Positions 19,254 through 27,452 of a DNA stretch of 64,000 nt are shown here, in pieces; positions within the stretch are counted from its first letter, which is position 1; every line of letters begins with the position of its first letter. The translations under genes were made by a program, and so were the position numbers. Below the pieces are notes generated by a model. It worked only from the letters and a program-made list of their open reading frames with translations. It searched no databases and was not told the origin of the DNA. Location of the stretch: contig JBDZVA010000006.1 in assembly GCA_040255465.1 (NCBI GenBank), positions 93,951-157,950 of the forward strand, read 5' to 3'. The DNA is from UBA5793 sp040255465. Lineage in GTDB: Bacteria > Planctomycetota > Phycisphaerae > Phycisphaerales > UBA5793.

Positions 19254-21322
19254 TGGCTGCTTCGCCGCCCAATCTGCTCGAGTGCGCCCTGGCGTATGCC
19301 GATCTCGGCTACGCCGTCTTTCCATGCGCACCGGGGCGCAAGCAACCGCTCACGCCGCGCGGATTTCATGATGCGACGACCGATTCCGAGCAGATTGAGC
19401 GGTGGTGGCGACAGAATCCTCACGCTAATATCGCCGTCCCGACGTCGGGTCTGATCGTCATCGACATCGACGGCGCCGACAACGCCTGGCTGACCAGCGA
19501 GCCCGACAAACAACTCGACCTCGCCGTGGCGCCGGTTTCACGCACGCCGCGTGGGGGTCGTCACCATGTGTTCCGACAACCGTCCGGCAAACACTGGAGC
19601 AACACGACTGGTCGCGTCGCACCTGGCGTCGATACCCGCGGCGATGGCGGCTACATCCTCGTGCCGCCGTCGATCGTCGATGGCAAGCCATACCACTGGG
19701 AACCAACGCTCGAACTCGAGGTCGGGCCGGGCGACCTGCCCGAGCCGCCGGAGTGGCTCGTCGCCATACTCGACTCCCTCACCGACGCAGCGCCGCGCGA
19801 TGCTCCGGAGGGCGGCGATGGTAATCCCATCCCTCAAGGTCAGCGCAACGCAACCCTGGCGAGCCTCGCCGGCACAATGCGTCGCGTCGGTATGACACGC
19901 ACCGAGATCTTCGCGGCGCTGACTGCTGTGAACACCGCGCGTTGCCACCCGCCCGTGTCGGCACGCGAGGTCGAGAAGATCGCCGGCAGTGTCGCTCGCT
20001 ACGAGCCCGATGGCATCGCCGTCGCGCTTGTCGAGAATCACTACGAGCAAGACTTTCGCTCTTCGAGCCGACTCGGCGGGCCGGCCGATCCCGGTCCGTT
20101 CCCGTCTGCGCTGATCGAGCACGCGCCTGACATCATCGAACGAGCGCTCGACTACTACCTCGCGACGGCAGTGCAAGCGCAGCCGATCCTCTTCCTCGCC
20201 TCCATGATCGCCGCGACGGGCACGATCCTGGGACACAAAGTGCGCGACGCCTCGGGTCTACGCACCAACGTCTACACGCTGGGCATCACGCCCAGCGGCG
20301 GCGGCAAGGAGGCGACGCGCGAGGTCGTGCGCAAGTTCTTTCACTTCGCCGGACTCGAACAGATGTGCGGACCCGAGGACTTCGCGAGTGACGCGGGGCT
20401 CATCGCCGCGGTCGAACTCCAGAATCCCATCCTCTTCCAGCTCGACGAGTTCGGCCGCCTCATGCACAGCGTGACCGCCGGAGGAGTGCGCAACCCGCAC
20501 CTCTACAACATTGCCAGCGTGTTGCTCAAGTTCTACGGCAAGGCCAACAGCGTCTTTCGCTCTAAGGCCTATGCCGATCCCAAGCGGAACAAGAAGATCG
20601 ATCAACCCCACGTGTGCCTCTACGGCACGACCGTGAAGAACAACTTCTGGCGCTCGATGGATGCCGAGTCGATCGAGGGCGGCTTCCTGCCGCGGCTGCT
20701 GATCTTCGAATCGCCCGATGATCCGCCGCCAGGCGGCGCGACCGAATCCAACCCACCGCCCGAGGTCATCGAGTTCTTCACCTCCTGGACGAGTCGCCGC
20801 ACGACCAATGGCAACCTGGAACGCGTCCATCCCGCTCCCGCCATCGTCACGCATACGCGTGAGGCGACGGGACTCATGGAGGAGTTCTTTAAGCACCAGA
20901 AGGCACAGGAGAAGCTGCACGGCAGTCTCGGCGTGCTCTGGTCGCGAGCGCGCGAGAACGCCGGCAAGCTCGCGATGATCCACGCCTGCTGGCAGGCTCG
21001 CGACGGGCCTGTCGTCAACGCCGTCTCGGCCCGTTGGGCGATCGATCTGATCACGCATGTGGTGCGCCATGCTCTCTACGAGGCGAGTCTGTGCATTGCG
21101 GAGGGTGCGTTCCACGAGCGCTGCCAGAAGATCCTGCGCGTCCTCCGCGAAGCCAAGGGCGAGGAGGTGCCGCAGAGCGGTCTCATGCGCGCCATCCGCA
21201 ACATGACGCCGCGCGAGCGCGATGAGGCTATCGCGACCCTTGCCGAGCAGCGACTTATCTCCATCCGGCAGGAACACACCGGCGGACGGCCCGGGACTTT
21301 TTTCCGTGCCGTCGAGGGATAA
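19253..21322 (+). CDS. Bifunctional primase/polymerase with DUF3987 helicase-like domain
   Basis: 689 residues. The N-terminal prim-pol domain (about 8-180) shows YAVFPCAPGRKQPLTPRGF, ANIAVPTSGLIVIDIDG and RTPRGGRHHVFRQ, giving the Asp-x-Asp metal site and a conserved His. A primase C-terminal linker follows (about 200-255), then a DUF3987-type P-loop region (about 290-620) with ITPSGGGKEATREV as Walker A and ILFQLDEFGRL as Walker B. Such proteins initiate phage and plasmid replication by priming and unwinding. The gene ends immediately before an origin-like repeat region, which supports that role. Confidence 0.9.
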   Translation: MAASPPNLLECALAYADLGYAVFPCAPGRKQPLTPRGFHDATTDSEQIERWWRQNPHANIAVPTSGLIVIDIDGADNAWLTSEPDKQLDLAVAPVSRTPRGGRHHVFRQPSGKHWSNTTGRVAPGVDTRGDGGYILVPPSIVDGKPYHWEPTLELEVGPGDLPEPPEWLVAILDSLTDAAPRDAPEGGDGNPIPQGQRNATLASLAGTMRRVGMTRTEIFAALTAVNTARCHPPVSAREVEKIAGSVARYEPDGIAVALVENHYEQDFRSSSRLGGPADPGPFPSALIEHAPDIIERALDYYLATAVQAQPILFLASMIAATGTILGHKVRDASGLRTNVYTLGITPSGGGKEATREVVRKFFHFAGLEQMCGPEDFASDAGLIAAVELQNPILFQLDEFGRLMHSVTAGGVRNPHLYNIASVLLKFYGKANSVFRSKAYADPKRNKKIDQPHVCLYGTTVKNNFWRSMDAESIEGGFLPRLLIFESPDDPPPGGATESNPPPEVIEFFTSWTSRRTTNGNLERVHPAPAIVTHTREATGLMEEFFKHQKAQEKLHGSLGVLWSRARENAGKLAMIHACWQARDGPVVNAVSARWAIDLITHVVRHALYEASLCIAEGAFHERCQKILRVLREAKGEEVPQSGLMRAIRNMTPRERDEAIATLAEQRLISIRQEHTGGRPGTFFRAVEG

Positions 21323-21329
21323 AAGGTGC

Positions 21330-21412
21330 TTCTTTCCTTTTCACCAGCCTTGTTCGGACCTTTTTTCCTTTTCACCGGGCCTGTCTCGACCCTTCTTTCC
21401 TTTTTTCCACCT
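21330..21412 (+). repeat. Three pyrimidine-rich iterons with 31-32 base period
   Basis: TTCTTTCCTTTTCACC at 21330, TTTTTTCCTTTTCACC at 21361 and a variant TTCTTTCCTTTTTTCCACC at 21393. The strand asymmetry (nearly all pyrimidine) is striking within a GC-rich phage. Confidence 0.75.
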
Positions 21413-21480
21413 GTATGTGTGTATGTAGAGAGTGGGGGTCAGGTGGTGCAAAGAACTGGACAGGAAAAAAGGAAAGAAGG
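21391..21480. repeat. Perfect 18-bp inverted repeat enclosing prophage motif copy 3
   Basis: CCTTCTTTCCTTTTTTCC at 21391-21408 has its exact complement at 21463-21480, with a 54-base loop. The left arm is also the third iteron, so the right arm is effectively a fourth, inverted iteron. Confidence 0.8.
21419..21440 (+). repeat. Prophage intergenic motif, copy 3
   Basis: GTGTATGTAG then TGGGGGTC at the same spacing as copies 1 and 2. It lies inside the loop of the 18-bp inverted repeat. Confidence 0.5.
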
Positions 21481-21505
21481 TATCTCTCTCTCTTCTCATC
21501 ATCTC

Positions 21506-21514
21506 TTATCCACC
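21506..21514 (+). promoter_or_regulatory. DnaA-box-like sequence
   Basis: TTATCCACC matches the DnaA box TTATCCACA at eight of nine positions and sits 26 bases after the inverted repeat. A single box is weak evidence by itself. Confidence 0.4.
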
Positions 21515-21792
21515 CAACCTACCACCACCGGCACGCGGCGACGCGGCGCGAGGCCATGGTTCCTTCCCGGCGATGTGAGCCAGGAGAGGCCCGCGGGAAC
21601 AGCCACCAATCTAAACAGAGTTTGTTGCGCCTGTCCGACGTGTCCGGATTGGCCCCCGTTGGCCCCGGGGCGATGCTGCGGGCCCGGTCGTCCACGCCTA
21701 CCACCGCAATCCACATCTCGCGACACGGGCCAACGTGGGCGGCCACGGGGCGGCGATTTGGCCACGATGATGGCCCAAAGGAGAACTGAACC

Positions 21793-23106
21793 ATGAAGGT
21801 CGAACTGCGGCCGCTGGCCGAGATCAAGCCGTACGACAAGAACCCGCGGCTCAACGACGACGCTGTGGACGCCGTGGCCACCAGCATCACGGCCTTCGGC
21901 TGGCGTCAGCCCATCGTCGTCGATGGGGATGGCGTGATCATCTGCGGGCACACGCGCTGGAAGGCGGCGCAGAAACTCGGCCTGGAGATGGTGCCGGTCC
22001 ACGTGGCGACCGACCTCACGCCTGAGCAGGTGCGCGCGTACCGGATCGCTGATAACAAGTCGTCCGAGTTGGCTGAATGGAACATGGAGTTGCTGCCGTT
22101 AGAGATGGCTGAACTCCAGGGCGCCGGCGTTGACTGGTCGAGCCTCGGTTTCGATGCGGATGACCTGGCGAAGTTGCTCGATCCCGGCGTGAGCGAAGGT
22201 TTGACGGATCCCGACTCGATCCCTGAGCCGCCGGATGAGCCAGTCACAAAGCGCGGCGACCTGTGGATTCTCGGTGAGCACCGATTGCTGTGCGGCGACA
22301 GCGCCAGCGCTGCCGACGTCGATCGACTGCTCGACGGCCAGCCGATCCACCTGGTCAACACCGACCCGCCGTACAACGTGAAGGTCGAGCCAAGATCGAA
22401 CAACGCGATCGCGGCCGGCAATTCATCGTTCCCTGAAGCGACGAAGAAGAAGCGGACGCATCACCAGTCGTTCGATGTGGCCCGCCAGGGCGAGAAGAAG
22501 CGGACGACAACGAAGATGCGCGCGAAGGACCGGCCGCTGGCCAACGACTTCGTGACCGACGAAGCGTTCGACGAGATGCTCGACGCGTGGTTTGGCAACA
22601 TCGCACGCGTGCTCATCCCCGGTGGTGGTTTCTATGTGTGGGGCGGCTACGCCAACCTCGGCAACTACCCCGGTCCATTGAAGCGAGCCGGGCTGTACTT
22701 CAGCCAGGGCATCGTGTGGGACAAGCAGCATCCGGTCCTCACGCGCAAGGACTTCATGGGCGCGTTCGAGATCTGCTTCTATGGCTGGCGCGAGGGTGCT
22801 GCGCACCGCTTCTTCGGACCGAACAACGCCACCGACCTCTGGCACGTGAAGAAGGTCAACCCGGCATCAATGGTCCATCTAACTGAAAAACCGGTCGAGT
22901 TGGCGGTGCGGGCCATGCAGTACTCATCCCATGCCGGCGAGAACGTGCTCGATCTCTTTGGCGGTAGTGGCAGCACGCTAATTGCCGCTGAACAGACGCA
23001 GCGCCGCGCTTTCCTGATGGAACTCGACCCAGCGTACTGCGATGTGATTGTGCAGCGCTACGAGCAGTTCACGGGGAAGAAGGCCGAGCGCATGGAGTCG
23101 GAATGA
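21793..23106 (+). CDS. ParB-domain / DNA methyltransferase fusion
   Basis: 437 residues. N-terminal ParB/Srx-like nuclease fold (about 1-95): LAEIKPYDKNPRLNDDAV, VVDGDGVIICGHTRWKAA and AYRIADNKSSE. The C-terminal methyltransferase (about 150-430) has motif IV NTDPPYNV before motif I VLDLFGGSGST, the beta-class order used by N6-adenine or N4-cytosine enzymes. An insertion rich in Lys/Arg (about 215-245, KKKRTHHQS) lies between them. Such phage 'ParB-MTase' proteins usually have no cognate nuclease and modify phage DNA against host restriction. AGGAGA eight bases upstream supports the start. Confidence 0.9.
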   Translation: MKVELRPLAEIKPYDKNPRLNDDAVDAVATSITAFGWRQPIVVDGDGVIICGHTRWKAAQKLGLEMVPVHVATDLTPEQVRAYRIADNKSSELAEWNMELLPLEMAELQGAGVDWSSLGFDADDLAKLLDPGVSEGLTDPDSIPEPPDEPVTKRGDLWILGEHRLLCGDSASAADVDRLLDGQPIHLVNTDPPYNVKVEPRSNNAIAAGNSSFPEATKKKRTHHQSFDVARQGEKKRTTTKMRAKDRPLANDFVTDEAFDEMLDAWFGNIARVLIPGGGFYVWGGYANLGNYPGPLKRAGLYFSQGIVWDKQHPVLTRKDFMGAFEICFYGWREGAAHRFFGPNNATDLWHVKKVNPASMVHLTEKPVELAVRAMQYSSHAGENVLDLFGGSGSTLIAAEQTQRRAFLMELDPAYCDVIVQRYEQFTGKKAERMESE

Positions 23107-23138
23107 TTCCCTCCGGTCCTCTGTGTAATCTCGGCGCC

Positions 23139-23897
23139 CTATCCGCACTCCACACCGGATGGTGGGAGTTCGACAAGTCCGAGCAGCAGCCATTCAACTG
23201 CGGCTGCCTCATAGGTTTCAAGGGGAAGTTCGGTACCGGTTCCATTGGCGTGTTTGCGGACGTGTTCCGCAAAGAAGTGCGTGATCGAGGGGTTCTCGAG
23301 GAGCAGATCGCGCGACCAGGTCAGAATTGCGAGGAACGATGCCACATCGCAAGACTCGCCGATCGAGTCCTTCTCATTGTCGTGGATCGCCAATTCGTTC
23401 CGAGCGCTCAGGACTGCGTTCCAAATCCAGTCATGTTCGAATACCCATTGCCACATCACGGCGTCGTCAACAATCACGAACAGGCGCGGATTCCAGAAGT
23501 GCAGGAACTTGGAGATGGCGACAATCGAGGGACCGGTCTTGTTCGGTTTGATGTCCTTCAGCTGAATGATGATGTTGAGACAGTATCTCAGAGACTCGTC
23601 GCCCAAGTCGTGGAGTGCCAAGCGCTGCCACGACGACTCGAGGCGCCGAAGGCAGTCGAACGTCTGAGCCGCCGACCAGGAGCGGGTGGTGTAGGGCCGA
23701 AACACGAACCAGTAGTTGCGCAACTGCTGATAAAGCCACTTGAAGTCGACAAACGAGCCATTATCGAACGCCGCCTGCGCCCGGCACCAGCATTCGACAT
23801 GGTGAGGGATGTCCCATCCTCGCTGGCGATCGTAGACAAGTGCGTGCGCCTCGTAGGCTCTTTGAATTGTGCGCTCGCTGAGTTTCATGGCGCGCAT
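23139..23897 (-). CDS. Unknown protein, prophage cargo
   Basis: 252 residues from ATG 23897 (GGAAGG just upstream); ATG 23888 is an alternative. No family recognised. It is Trp- and Tyr-rich with HVECWCRAQAAFDNGSF near residue 30, KWLYQQLRNYWFVFRPYTTR at 50-70 and SKFLHFWNPRLFVIVDDAVM at about 130-150. The last segment resembles proteins that position a nucleic acid or DNA end in restriction-associated families, but that is only an impression. It is encoded against the ParB-MTase gene and separated by 42 bases from the GIY-YIG gene on the same strand. Base composition is less GC-rich than neighbours, suggesting acquired cargo. Confidence 0.6.
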   Translation of the reverse strand: MRAMKLSERTIQRAYEAHALVYDRQRGWDIPHHVECWCRAQAAFDNGSFVDFKWLYQQLRNYWFVFRPYTTRSWSAAQTFDCLRRLESSWQRLALHDLGDESLRYCLNIIIQLKDIKPNKTGPSIVAISKFLHFWNPRLFVIVDDAVMWQWVFEHDWIWNAVLSARNELAIHDNEKDSIGESCDVASFLAILTWSRDLLLENPSITHFFAEHVRKHANGTGTELPLETYEAAAVEWLLLGLVELPPSGVECG

Positions 23898-23939
23898 TCT
23901 ACCTTCCACGACCAAGAGGTCTCGGATTCACGCCAGGAC

Positions 23940-24359
23940 TCACCTCTGGTTGCACAACGGAAACTCGCCGAAACGCTGCAGGTACTCCCAGATCAGTTGG
24001 CGCTCGACGTATCGGATGTATGCCGATCGATAGGGATCCTCGATCCGCACAGGGAGGGCGGCGATGAACAGTTTGTCGACGTCGCTGTTCATTCGGCACC
24101 TCGGAAAGTGGAACGCGTGGGTGAGGCCTCCGGAGTGCCCTGGTTTCCCTTCGAATGCCGAGCGATGAAACTGTCGCCACCTTGCCCTGAGTGTCTGATT
24201 GCACGTCTCACCGATGTAAATGATCTGCTTAGTCAGGGGGTGGATGCGCGAGGGCCGGCGGCGACATTTGGCGAGCATATACACACCCGGCAGTTCGCAA
24301 CCGTCAATCTGATCGCGATTGCGCCATCGCGCCCACGGTTGAAACGGCAGTCTTGGCAT
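23940..24359 (-). CDS. GIY-YIG nuclease-like protein
   Basis: 139 residues from ATG 24359. The GIY and YIG elements are GVYMLA (about 25-30) and IIYIGETCNQTLRARW (about 47-62), separated by 20 residues as in the family; the catalytic Arg follows in TLRARW and a downstream Glu is in SAFEGKPG or RQLIWEY. The domain cuts DNA in homing endonucleases, UvrC and restriction enzymes. A free-standing copy in a phage accessory region could be a homing nuclease or anti-competitor nuclease. It runs on the minus strand upstream of the unknown gene, possibly as a two-gene unit. Confidence 0.75.
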   Translation of the reverse strand: MPRLPFQPWARWRNRDQIDGCELPGVYMLAKCRRRPSRIHPLTKQIIYIGETCNQTLRARWRQFHRSAFEGKPGHSGGLTHAFHFPRCRMNSDVDKLFIAALPVRIEDPYRSAYIRYVERQLIWEYLQRFGEFPLCNQR

Positions 24360-24455
24360 CGCAGTAAGAATAGGGTCCGGAGGAGGTGGCGTGTGGCAAC
24401 CGGACACAGCCCCGGCGACTACCGAGGCTGTTCGCGGATCGTGAGACGGGATGTT

Positions 24456-24836
24456 TTAATCTTCCACTACCGCCGGCTCCTCTTCGCGCAGGGCGTGGTA
24501 CTCAATCAGCGCGTCCTCGTACACGAAATCGCTGGCCGCGACGTGCTTGCGCTCGCGGGCGGGCACGATGCAGGACCGCTCCTTCAGGAAGGCGATCGCC
24601 GTCGCAACCTGCGACCACGGAGGCATCTTCGATTCGTCACCGCCACCCGCCTTGGCGCGGATGTCCTCCATGGTAAAGGCGGCGTTGCCCATCTGCTCGA
24701 TCGCATAGGCCACGTCGTCGTAGACCTGCTTCGTGCACATGTGCTCGTACGGCTTGCCACGCTGGGGCACGACTCGGCGCAACAGCGCGCCGCTGGCCGC
24801 ATCGACGATGAAGGATTCATCAAGTTGACGGGGCAT
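24456..24836 (-). CDS. Hypothetical protein, last gene of small-gene cassette
   Basis: 126 residues from ATG 24836, preceded by a near-perfect Shine-Dalgarno GGAGGTG seven bases upstream. It contains RKxYEHM-type and TKQVYDDVAYAIEQMGNAAF followed by TMEDIRAKAG, which looks like a winged-helix segment, and a C-terminal acidic tail (EEEPAVVED). No family recognised. Its start overlaps the 3' end of the zinc-ribbon gene by 17 bases, so translation is probably coupled. Confidence 0.65.
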   Translation of the reverse strand: MPRQLDESFIVDAASGALLRRVVPQRGKPYEHMCTKQVYDDVAYAIEQMGNAAFTMEDIRAKAGGGDESKMPPWSQVATAIAFLKERSCIVPARERKHVAASDFVYEDALIEYHALREEEPAVVED

Positions 24837-24996
24837 CGGGTTCACCTCCTTCCCCGGTGGGGTCGTAGTGACGGCCGCAGGTCTGGCATTCCACGCGGTC
24901 GTCCTCGACCCAGACCAGCATGTCCATACGGCGCTCGCCGCAATGCGGGCAGGCAAAGCCCGGTTCGACACGTTCTTCGTTGCTCTCGGCGATCAT
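24820..24996 (-). CDS. Small zinc-ribbon protein
   Basis: 58 residues from ATG 24996, preceded by GGGGAGGTG. Two Cys pairs, FACPHCGERR and VECQTCGRHY, spaced 18 residues apart, form a zinc ribbon. An acidic N-terminus and a Gly/Pro-rich C-terminus flank it. Such minimal ribbons may bind nucleic acid or a partner protein; no function can be assigned. The start overlaps the upstream gene's stop (ATGA). Confidence 0.7.
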   Translation of the reverse strand: MIAESNEERVEPGFACPHCGERRMDMLVWVEDDRVECQTCGRHYDPTGEGGEPDAPST

Positions 24997-25217
24997 GGAC
25001 TCACCTCCCCGCCCGATTCGCTCAGGTCGAAGATGGCAACTACCGCCAGCAGGCCGACGAGCAGCGCGGTGCGTTCGTCGAGACAGGCGAGGTCGCCCGC
25101 GGCGCAGGTGCGAATCAACGCAGCCTTGTCGCCCGCAGGCATGGCGGCCAGGGTGTCGCGCATCGTGGCGCGCGCCTGGTCGGCATGGGCGAGGAGTCGT
25201 TGTACTTCCCGGTCCAT
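24993..25217 (-). CDS. Small helical hypothetical protein
   Basis: 74 residues: MDREVQRLLAHADQARATM starts an amphipathic helix and LLVGLLAVVAIFDLS near the end is hydrophobic enough to be a membrane segment or a buried helix. No family recognised. It lies three bases after the HARE-HTH gene on the minus strand and overlaps the zinc-ribbon gene by four bases. Confidence 0.6.
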   Translation of the reverse strand: MDREVQRLLAHADQARATMRDTLAAMPAGDKAALIRTCAAGDLACLDERTALLVGLLAVVAIFDLSESGGEVSP

Positions 25218-25220
25218 CGT

Positions 25221-26270
25221 TCAACCCGCCTTTCCGGCCGCGGTGAAGCGGCCCTTGTCCACCTTGGCGAAACGCGCTTCCTTGCCCTTGGCTTTGATCT
25301 CGCGGATCATCGCCGCGTAGAGCGTCGCGTGCGGCGTGGCGCCGTTGGTCTTCCACCCGGCCGCGATGGCGCGCTCGGCAATCGTTTTCGCATCGAGCGG
25401 TTCCTTGGCCCGCGCCAGGACTTGTGCCGCCGCGTCGAGCCCGCTGAGTCCTTCACGCTTCTTGCGCGGCTTGGCGTCGGGCTTGCCATCGGTCGATTTG
25501 CTCGTCGCGCTGGTCGTCCGTGCTTTCGGTGCGCCGCGATCCGCTGGCAAGCTGATGCCCAGTTGCGCCGGCGTCTTGCCGGTGAGTTGCTTGATGCTCT
25601 GCTTGATGTGGAAGACGCCCGTCACACTGCCCGAGGCGTCCACCTCGCGACATCCGGTCTTGGCGTCGATGGGCGAGTCGGCGGGCACGCGGTAGAGCAG
25701 CGGCGTGCGGCCGTCAACGCGGAAGTACAACTCGTGGAGTTTGCCGTTCTTCTTCCAGCACACATGGTTCCTGCTGGTGGGCAGGTCCTGCACCTGCTTG
25801 GCGATCACCGCGTAGTCGTCCTTGTTGACCAAGGCGATGCGTGGCGGCGTGCGTCGGCCCTTGCGCTTGGGCGTCGCTGGCGTCGTGCCCTGCTGGGCCA
25901 CGGCTTCCTCGGCCTTCTTCACCCATCGCGAGCGCTCCTTGCCATTGACGATCTCGGTCTTCATGACCAGGCCCTTGGCTCCGGCTTTGGCGTCGCGCTC
26001 GGCAATGCGCTGCGCGTCTCTATCAACAACGCGGCCCCCGGGTTTCACGCCGGAGGCCTGCTTGGCATCCTTGTTGTCGGTCGCCTTCGTCGGCGGCCCG
26101 GCTTCGGATCGAAGCCGCTGGGCACTCTTGATCCTCACCTTCTTCTTCGTGGCGAGGTTCGTCGCGTCCCAGCCGCCGTTACGATTCTCGGCGTCGATCC
26201 GCACCTTGGCGATGTTGCCGCTCACCGTCGCGGTGTACGTGTTTCCGATCTTGATCTCGTTCTTCTTCAT
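25221..26270 (-). CDS. HARE-HTH domain protein
   Basis: 349 residues; AAAGGAT precedes the ATG. The C-terminal 75 residues match the HARE-HTH winged helix: GLSGLDAAAQVLARAKEPLD, AKTIAERAIAAGWKTNG, TPHATLYAAMIREI and RFAKVDKGRF. The N-terminus (1-50: IKIGNTYTATVSGNIAKVRI) looks like a small SH3-like beta barrel, and the central region is Lys-rich with KRKGRRTPPRIALV. HARE-HTH domains link DNA-modifying or restriction enzymes to DNA and may sense modified bases. Here it is the largest protein of the minus-strand cassette and may regulate it or act on phage DNA modified by the ParB-MTase. Confidence 0.8.
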   Translation of the reverse strand: MKKNEIKIGNTYTATVSGNIAKVRIDAENRNGGWDATNLATKKKVRIKSAQRLRSEAGPPTKATDNKDAKQASGVKPGGRVVDRDAQRIAERDAKAGAKGLVMKTEIVNGKERSRWVKKAEEAVAQQGTTPATPKRKGRRTPPRIALVNKDDYAVIAKQVQDLPTSRNHVCWKKNGKLHELYFRVDGRTPLLYRVPADSPIDAKTGCREVDASGSVTGVFHIKQSIKQLTGKTPAQLGISLPADRGAPKARTTSATSKSTDGKPDAKPRKKREGLSGLDAAAQVLARAKEPLDAKTIAERAIAAGWKTNGATPHATLYAAMIREIKAKGKEARFAKVDKGRFTAAGKAG

Positions 26271-26342
26271 CGTGCTGATCCTTTCGTGAATGCAGCGGTT
26301 GGTGAATGCACCGCGGTGAACGTCACCGCCGCGCGTGGTTGG

Positions 26343-26579
26343 TCAGTTCGTCCTCGGCACAGGCGTGATCTCGATCTTGCGCCCGCATGCCGGGCAGACG
26401 GCCTTGGTCGGCCGCGCCGACTGCCGTCCCGCCTCGTACGCCCGCTCCAACGCTTCCTTGACACACCAGACGGCGGTGTCGTGGAAATCGAGGCTGTCGC
26501 TGTTGCGGGTTTCGAGCGTCTCAAGGCCGAGCGCCTCTCGGGCGATGGTGTTCAACTGGTTGTCGCGTGTACTGGTCAT
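26343..26579 (-). CDS. Small protein with DUF6900-like core
   Basis: 78 residues, start after GGAACGGAGACG. The N-terminal part NQLNTIAREALGLETLETRNSD, followed by LDFHDTAVWCVKEAL, resembles DUF6900 proteins found on plasmids and phages; a single CPACG knuckle sits near the C-terminus. Function unknown. Spacing of 72 bases to the downstream HARE-HTH gene and an own ribosome site suggest it belongs to the same transcript. Confidence 0.65.
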   Translation of the reverse strand: MTSTRDNQLNTIAREALGLETLETRNSDSLDFHDTAVWCVKEALERAYEAGRQSARPTKAVCPACGRKIEITPVPRTN

Positions 26580-26609
26580 GGCGTCTCCGTTCCGTTTGGC
26601 GTTGGTTGT

Positions 26610-26924
26610 TCAGCAGCCCGCGACGCGTTGCATCTCGCGCCACACCTCGTGGATCATGCTGTTGGTGGCGTTGACCTTGCCGCGGCTCACGCCGCAGATG
26701 GCCTTGGTCGCTTCGATCGCGGCGGCGAACTGCTCCTCGTCGCTCTGTTTGGCTTCCATCACGCAGATGGTGCGGTTGCTGCGCCGACTCGTTTGATCGC
26801 GGCGCTTCGATTCGGTCAGTTCCATGACCAACACGCCCGCGCCTCGGCCGCTGGGCGTCTCGTCGACGTGGACCATCTCGATGTCACCGTCTACGCCTTC
26901 GATGGTGATGCTTTTGATGAACAT
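26610..26924 (-). CDS. Hypothetical small prophage protein
   Basis: 104 residues, start after GGAAGGAGACCTC. It opens with a strand-rich segment MFIKSITIEGVDGDIEMVHV and ends with the helices EEQFAAAIEATKAICGV and ATNSMIHEVWREMQRVAGC. No family recognised and no membrane segment. One of four consecutive small genes on the minus strand with about 30-base spacers and individual ribosome sites. Confidence 0.6.
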   Translation of the reverse strand: MFIKSITIEGVDGDIEMVHVDETPSGRGAGVLVMELTESKRRDQTSRRSNRTICVMEAKQSDEEQFAAAIEATKAICGVSRGKVNATNSMIHEVWREMQRVAGC

Positions 26925-26954
26925 GGTGAGGTCTCCTTCCCGTGGTGGGCTGGT

Positions 26955-27425
26955 TCAGATCTGGCTGACGTTGGCGACGAGCATGCAGGCTCGAATCACC
27001 GCGTCGAGTTCGCTGCACTGACCGGCGTCAAGGTCTTCCGCATTCTTCTCGAAGATGCGTTGCGCCAGGGATCTCCGCGTGGTGTCGATCGCGGTGGCCA
27101 TGAACCCGTAGGTCGGTGCGTAGGTGTCGCTCACCGCGACGTTGGCGCAGCCGGTCTTGTAGGTGCTGATGCCCAGTTCGATGCTCAGCGCCGCGCTGGC
27201 CCGCACCTGCTTCTGAACCGATTCGACGCGGATCGCGATGCTCTCGATTCGCGTGCTGGCGTGGGTCACCGGCGTCTTGCCCATCGCGTGGTCTCGATCC
27301 CAGAACGCCAGGATCTCGGCGTCGGTGTAGCCCTTGGCCCGCAGGTAGCGCAGGTCGGTTTCGCTGAACATCGCGTGCTGGCGGATTCGTTTGTTCAGGT
27401 CGTTCTTCTTCGTTCGCGTCGTCAT
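26955..27425 (-). CDS. Hypothetical prophage protein
   Basis: 156 residues, start after GAAAGGACG. The N-terminal basic segment (TTRTKKNDLNKRIRQH) is followed by FSETDLRYLRAKGYTDAEIL and AFWDRDHAMGKTPVTH, a helix-turn-helix-like pattern, then a helical C-terminus (SALSIELGIS, DTTRRSLAQRIFEKNAED). Not recognised. Possibly a DNA-binding accessory protein of the cassette. Confidence 0.6.
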   Translation of the reverse strand: MTTRTKKNDLNKRIRQHAMFSETDLRYLRAKGYTDAEILAFWDRDHAMGKTPVTHASTRIESIAIRVESVQKQVRASAALSIELGISTYKTGCANVAVSDTYAPTYGFMATAIDTTRRSLAQRIFEKNAEDLDAGQCSELDAVIRACMLVANVSQI

Positions 27426-27452
27426 GGTCTTGCGTCCTTTCGTTTGGGTGGT

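Larger units (their letters stand above)
21323..21792. other. Non-coding origin-like region between primase and ParB-methyltransferase genes
   Basis: 470 bases with no gene I can support. The left half holds pyrimidine-rich direct repeats, a perfect inverted repeat, one copy of the prophage motif and a near-consensus DnaA box. The right half (21520-21792) is GC-rich and unremarkable except for AGGAGA before the ATG at 21793. Placement next to a replication initiator suggests the phage replication origin; this is an inference. Confidence 0.5.

Noticed and set aside
21330..21412. Possible CRISPR array
   Set aside because: Only three imperfect repeats, spacing of about 15 bases between repeat cores and no cas gene nearby; iterons fit better. 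No CRISPR array was seen elsewhere in the window.
21326..21796. Plus-strand open frames over the origin-like region
   Set aside because: Their products are low-complexity translations of the pyrimidine repeats with no ribosome site or motif.
24997..25356. Long N-terminal extension of the zinc-ribbon gene
   Set aside because: The extra codons overlap two other genes in a different frame and are low-complexity; the ATG at 24996 has a GGGGAGGTG ribosome site.
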